In this document: one piece after another, positions 45,648-46,549 of the stretch
Layout: each line of letters starts with the position of its first letter
Position numbering within the stretch: the first letter of the stretch is position 1
From: Tenacibaculum finnmarkense
GTDB lineage: Bacteria; Bacteroidota; Bacteroidia; Flavobacteriales; Flavobacteriaceae
Direction of reading: 5' to 3'
Length of the DNA: 46,549 nucleotides
Assembly: GCF_900239185.1 (NCBI RefSeq)
Contig: NZ_OENA01000102.1
Location: 1-46,549 of the forward strand
Notes under the pieces: generated by a model
The model's input: the letters and a program-made list of their open reading frames with translations, nothing else
Databases searched by the model: none
Told to the model about the DNA's origin: nothing
Made by a program: the position numbers and the translations under genes

Positions 45648-45746
45648 AGCAATTTCCCGCTTTCCGCACTCGCTTTTTTTGTTTTTTAAAAAGAAAAACA
45701 AAAAAGAGCTCAAACAAAGCGTCAATCGGGGCTAGGCATTTGTACT
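45648..45746 (+). repeat. Dispersed hairpin repeat R1, copy 2
   Basis: 99-bp second copy of the unit at 20076-20169. Both flanks are nearly identical; the central stem-loop differs in length but remains able to pair (CTTTTTTTGTTTTT with AAAAACAAAAAAGAG). Confidence 0.85.
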
Positions 45747-45817
45747 AATTTCGATAAATTGATAAATCAACTATAATTTAGGCAAAGTTCACACTATCAT
45801 TTCGAGCAGTAAAATTT

Positions 45818-45850
45818 AAACCTCACAGGTTTTTAAAACCTGTGAGGTTT
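45818..45850. repeat. 33-bp palindromic repeat R2, copy 2
   Basis: Same palindrome as at 20265-20297, with compensating AA/TT ends in place of AG/CT. It follows R1 by 71 bp here and by 95 bp in copy 1. Confidence 0.9.
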
Positions 45851-45912
45851 GTTCTTGTTTGGAGAATTTAAAACGAAATTTCCATTAACAAATAATAAAT
45901 ATCAGTTTGCTA

Positions 45913-45933
45913 TCGCGAGGATCTTGCTCGCGA
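45913..45933. repeat. Short GC-richer palindrome
   Basis: TCGCGAG and CTCGCGA with a 7-nt spacer. It stands out from the AT-rich surroundings and looks like a short interspersed palindromic element; no second copy is in the window. Confidence 0.6.
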
Positions 45934-46380
45934 CCACACCAAGAAGAGCCAAAATAATCTTAAATTTGAAAAGCTATCCTATATAAGGACAAAAACCCGT
46001 AGGGACGAACCTATGAGTTTTCCCGATTGGCAATCATCTTCAGTAATTACACCTGATTAAAATTTCCATACGAAAAACCACAAAACCCCTGTCAGTTCGA
46101 GTGATTTTTTTTCCTTCAAAAAAATAGTATCGAGAACTTTATCAGTCTTAAAATCAAAAAAACAAATAAAAATCTATTACTAAAATAGCAATACAAAACA
46201 TTCGAAGCTGTTTTTAATCACTTTTAACACTCCAAAAAAAACATAATTTCAGATATTAATACGTGTTAATTTTAGTAGAAGACTACTTTTTAAAAGCGAA
46301 ACAGTATAAAAAACACACAAGGCAACCCATTAAAAATCAAGACTTAAAAAAATACTTCAAAAATAAATAAATAAAAGCCC

Positions 46381-46410
46381 TTGTCAGTCCAATAAAAGGA
46401 CGTAGATTTG
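46381..46410 (+). promoter_or_regulatory. Promoter near the window end
   Basis: TTG at 46381-46383, a 19-bp spacer, then TAGATTTG at 46403-46410: a textbook Bacteroidota promoter, followed by CAACCGC. It directs transcription to the right. Confidence 0.65.
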
Positions 46411-46494
46411 CAACCGCTAACAACAAAACGCAAGTTTAAAAGTTAACAAAAGATCATTAAAATATCTGCAGAAAACATTTTATTAAAATGTAAA

Positions 46495-46518
46495 AAACAA
46501 GCTAAATTTAGCTTGTTT
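46495..46518. terminator. Perfect 24-bp palindrome
   Basis: Two 12-bp arms (AAACAAGCTAAA and its exact complement) meet with no spacer, about 80 nt downstream of the promoter at 46381. It could end a short transcript from that promoter, although the tight turn would cost the central pairs. Confidence 0.5.
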
Positions 46519-46544
46519 AAAACAAATTAAAAGATGTATATTTG
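46513..46544 (+). promoter_or_regulatory. Second promoter at the window end
   Basis: TTG at 46513-46515 and TATATTTG at 46537-46544, again followed by CAACC as in the promoter 134 bp upstream. The transcribed gene lies outside the window. Confidence 0.6.
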
Positions 46545-46549
46545 CAACC

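Larger units (their letters stand above)
45747..46549. other. Gene-free region with short palindromes at the window end
   Basis: From 45578 to the end (972 bp) no credible coding frame was found. Besides the PiT terminator and R1 it holds the R2 palindrome (45818-45850), a TCGCGAG/CTCGCGA hairpin (45913-45933), a GTTCGAG...ATCGAGAAC element (about 46096-46138), two promoter-like signals and one 24-bp palindrome near the end. Confidence 0.7.

Overview
The window is AT-rich chromosomal DNA from a member of the Bacteroidota, most likely a marine Flavobacteriaceae of the Tenacibaculum/Polaribacter kind (the genus is inference). Evidence: several genes are preceded by the Bacteroidota promoter signature TAnnTTTG; ribosome binding sites are mostly absent; lipoproteins have acidic residues after the lipobox Cys; there are TonB receptors with carboxypeptidase-like N-terminal domains; and the leuS and inorganic phosphate transporter genes are of Bacteroidota type. 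No rRNA, tRNA, CRISPR array, transposase or phage gene was found.

Layout. 1-2.7 kb: lipoprotein and tyrS. 2.7-10.2 kb: a probable metal (copper) handling locus: a Cys-rich 73-aa protein, a small CNGKC membrane protein, an MbnP-like lipoprotein, its MbnH-like di-haem peroxidase partner, a Cys-tagged outer-membrane protein, a TonB receptor and a PepSY membrane protein. 10.2-11.8 kb: a higBA-type toxin-antitoxin operon with a palindromic operator, an unannotated 59-aa ORF and a small membrane protein. 12-20 kb: DUF2911 protein, an oversized leucyl-tRNA synthetase carrying an internal DUF559 (endonuclease-fold) domain, a lipoprotein, a membrane protein, a GNAT/FemAB-like protein and a TesB thioesterase. 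20-29.4 kb: S41 peptidase, osmC-recJ, tdk-alr-mscL, a conserved hypothetical protein, a glycosyltransferase-like protein and a tandem universal stress protein. 29.4-34.7 kb: rimP-nusA-infB with a terminator-like hairpin in its leader, then a small Cys protein. 34.8-45.6 kb: a probable phosphorus-scavenging island: secreted EEP nuclease, TonB receptor, DUF5689/lamin-tail lipoprotein, metallophosphoesterase, OprO/P-type porin and PiT phosphate transporter. 45.6-46.5 kb: gene-free, with dispersed palindromic repeats and promoters for the next transcript.

The main observations are: (1) an in-frame DUF559 domain inside the LeuRS editing-domain hairpin, with the usual acidic/QH active-site residues degraded; (2) TTAACA-type direct repeats with an exact 11-bp period, at a constant distance (20-21 bp) from a -7-like element, upstream of the nuclease-side TonB receptor, the porin and the PiT gene, suggesting one Pho-like regulon; (3) a split version of the LTD-plus-EEP extracellular nuclease architecture coupled to a TonB receptor; (4) an MbnP/MbnH pair without methanobactin genes; (5) a composite dispersed repeat (about 95-bp hairpin element followed by a 33-bp palindrome) present twice, 25 kb apart, in the same order.
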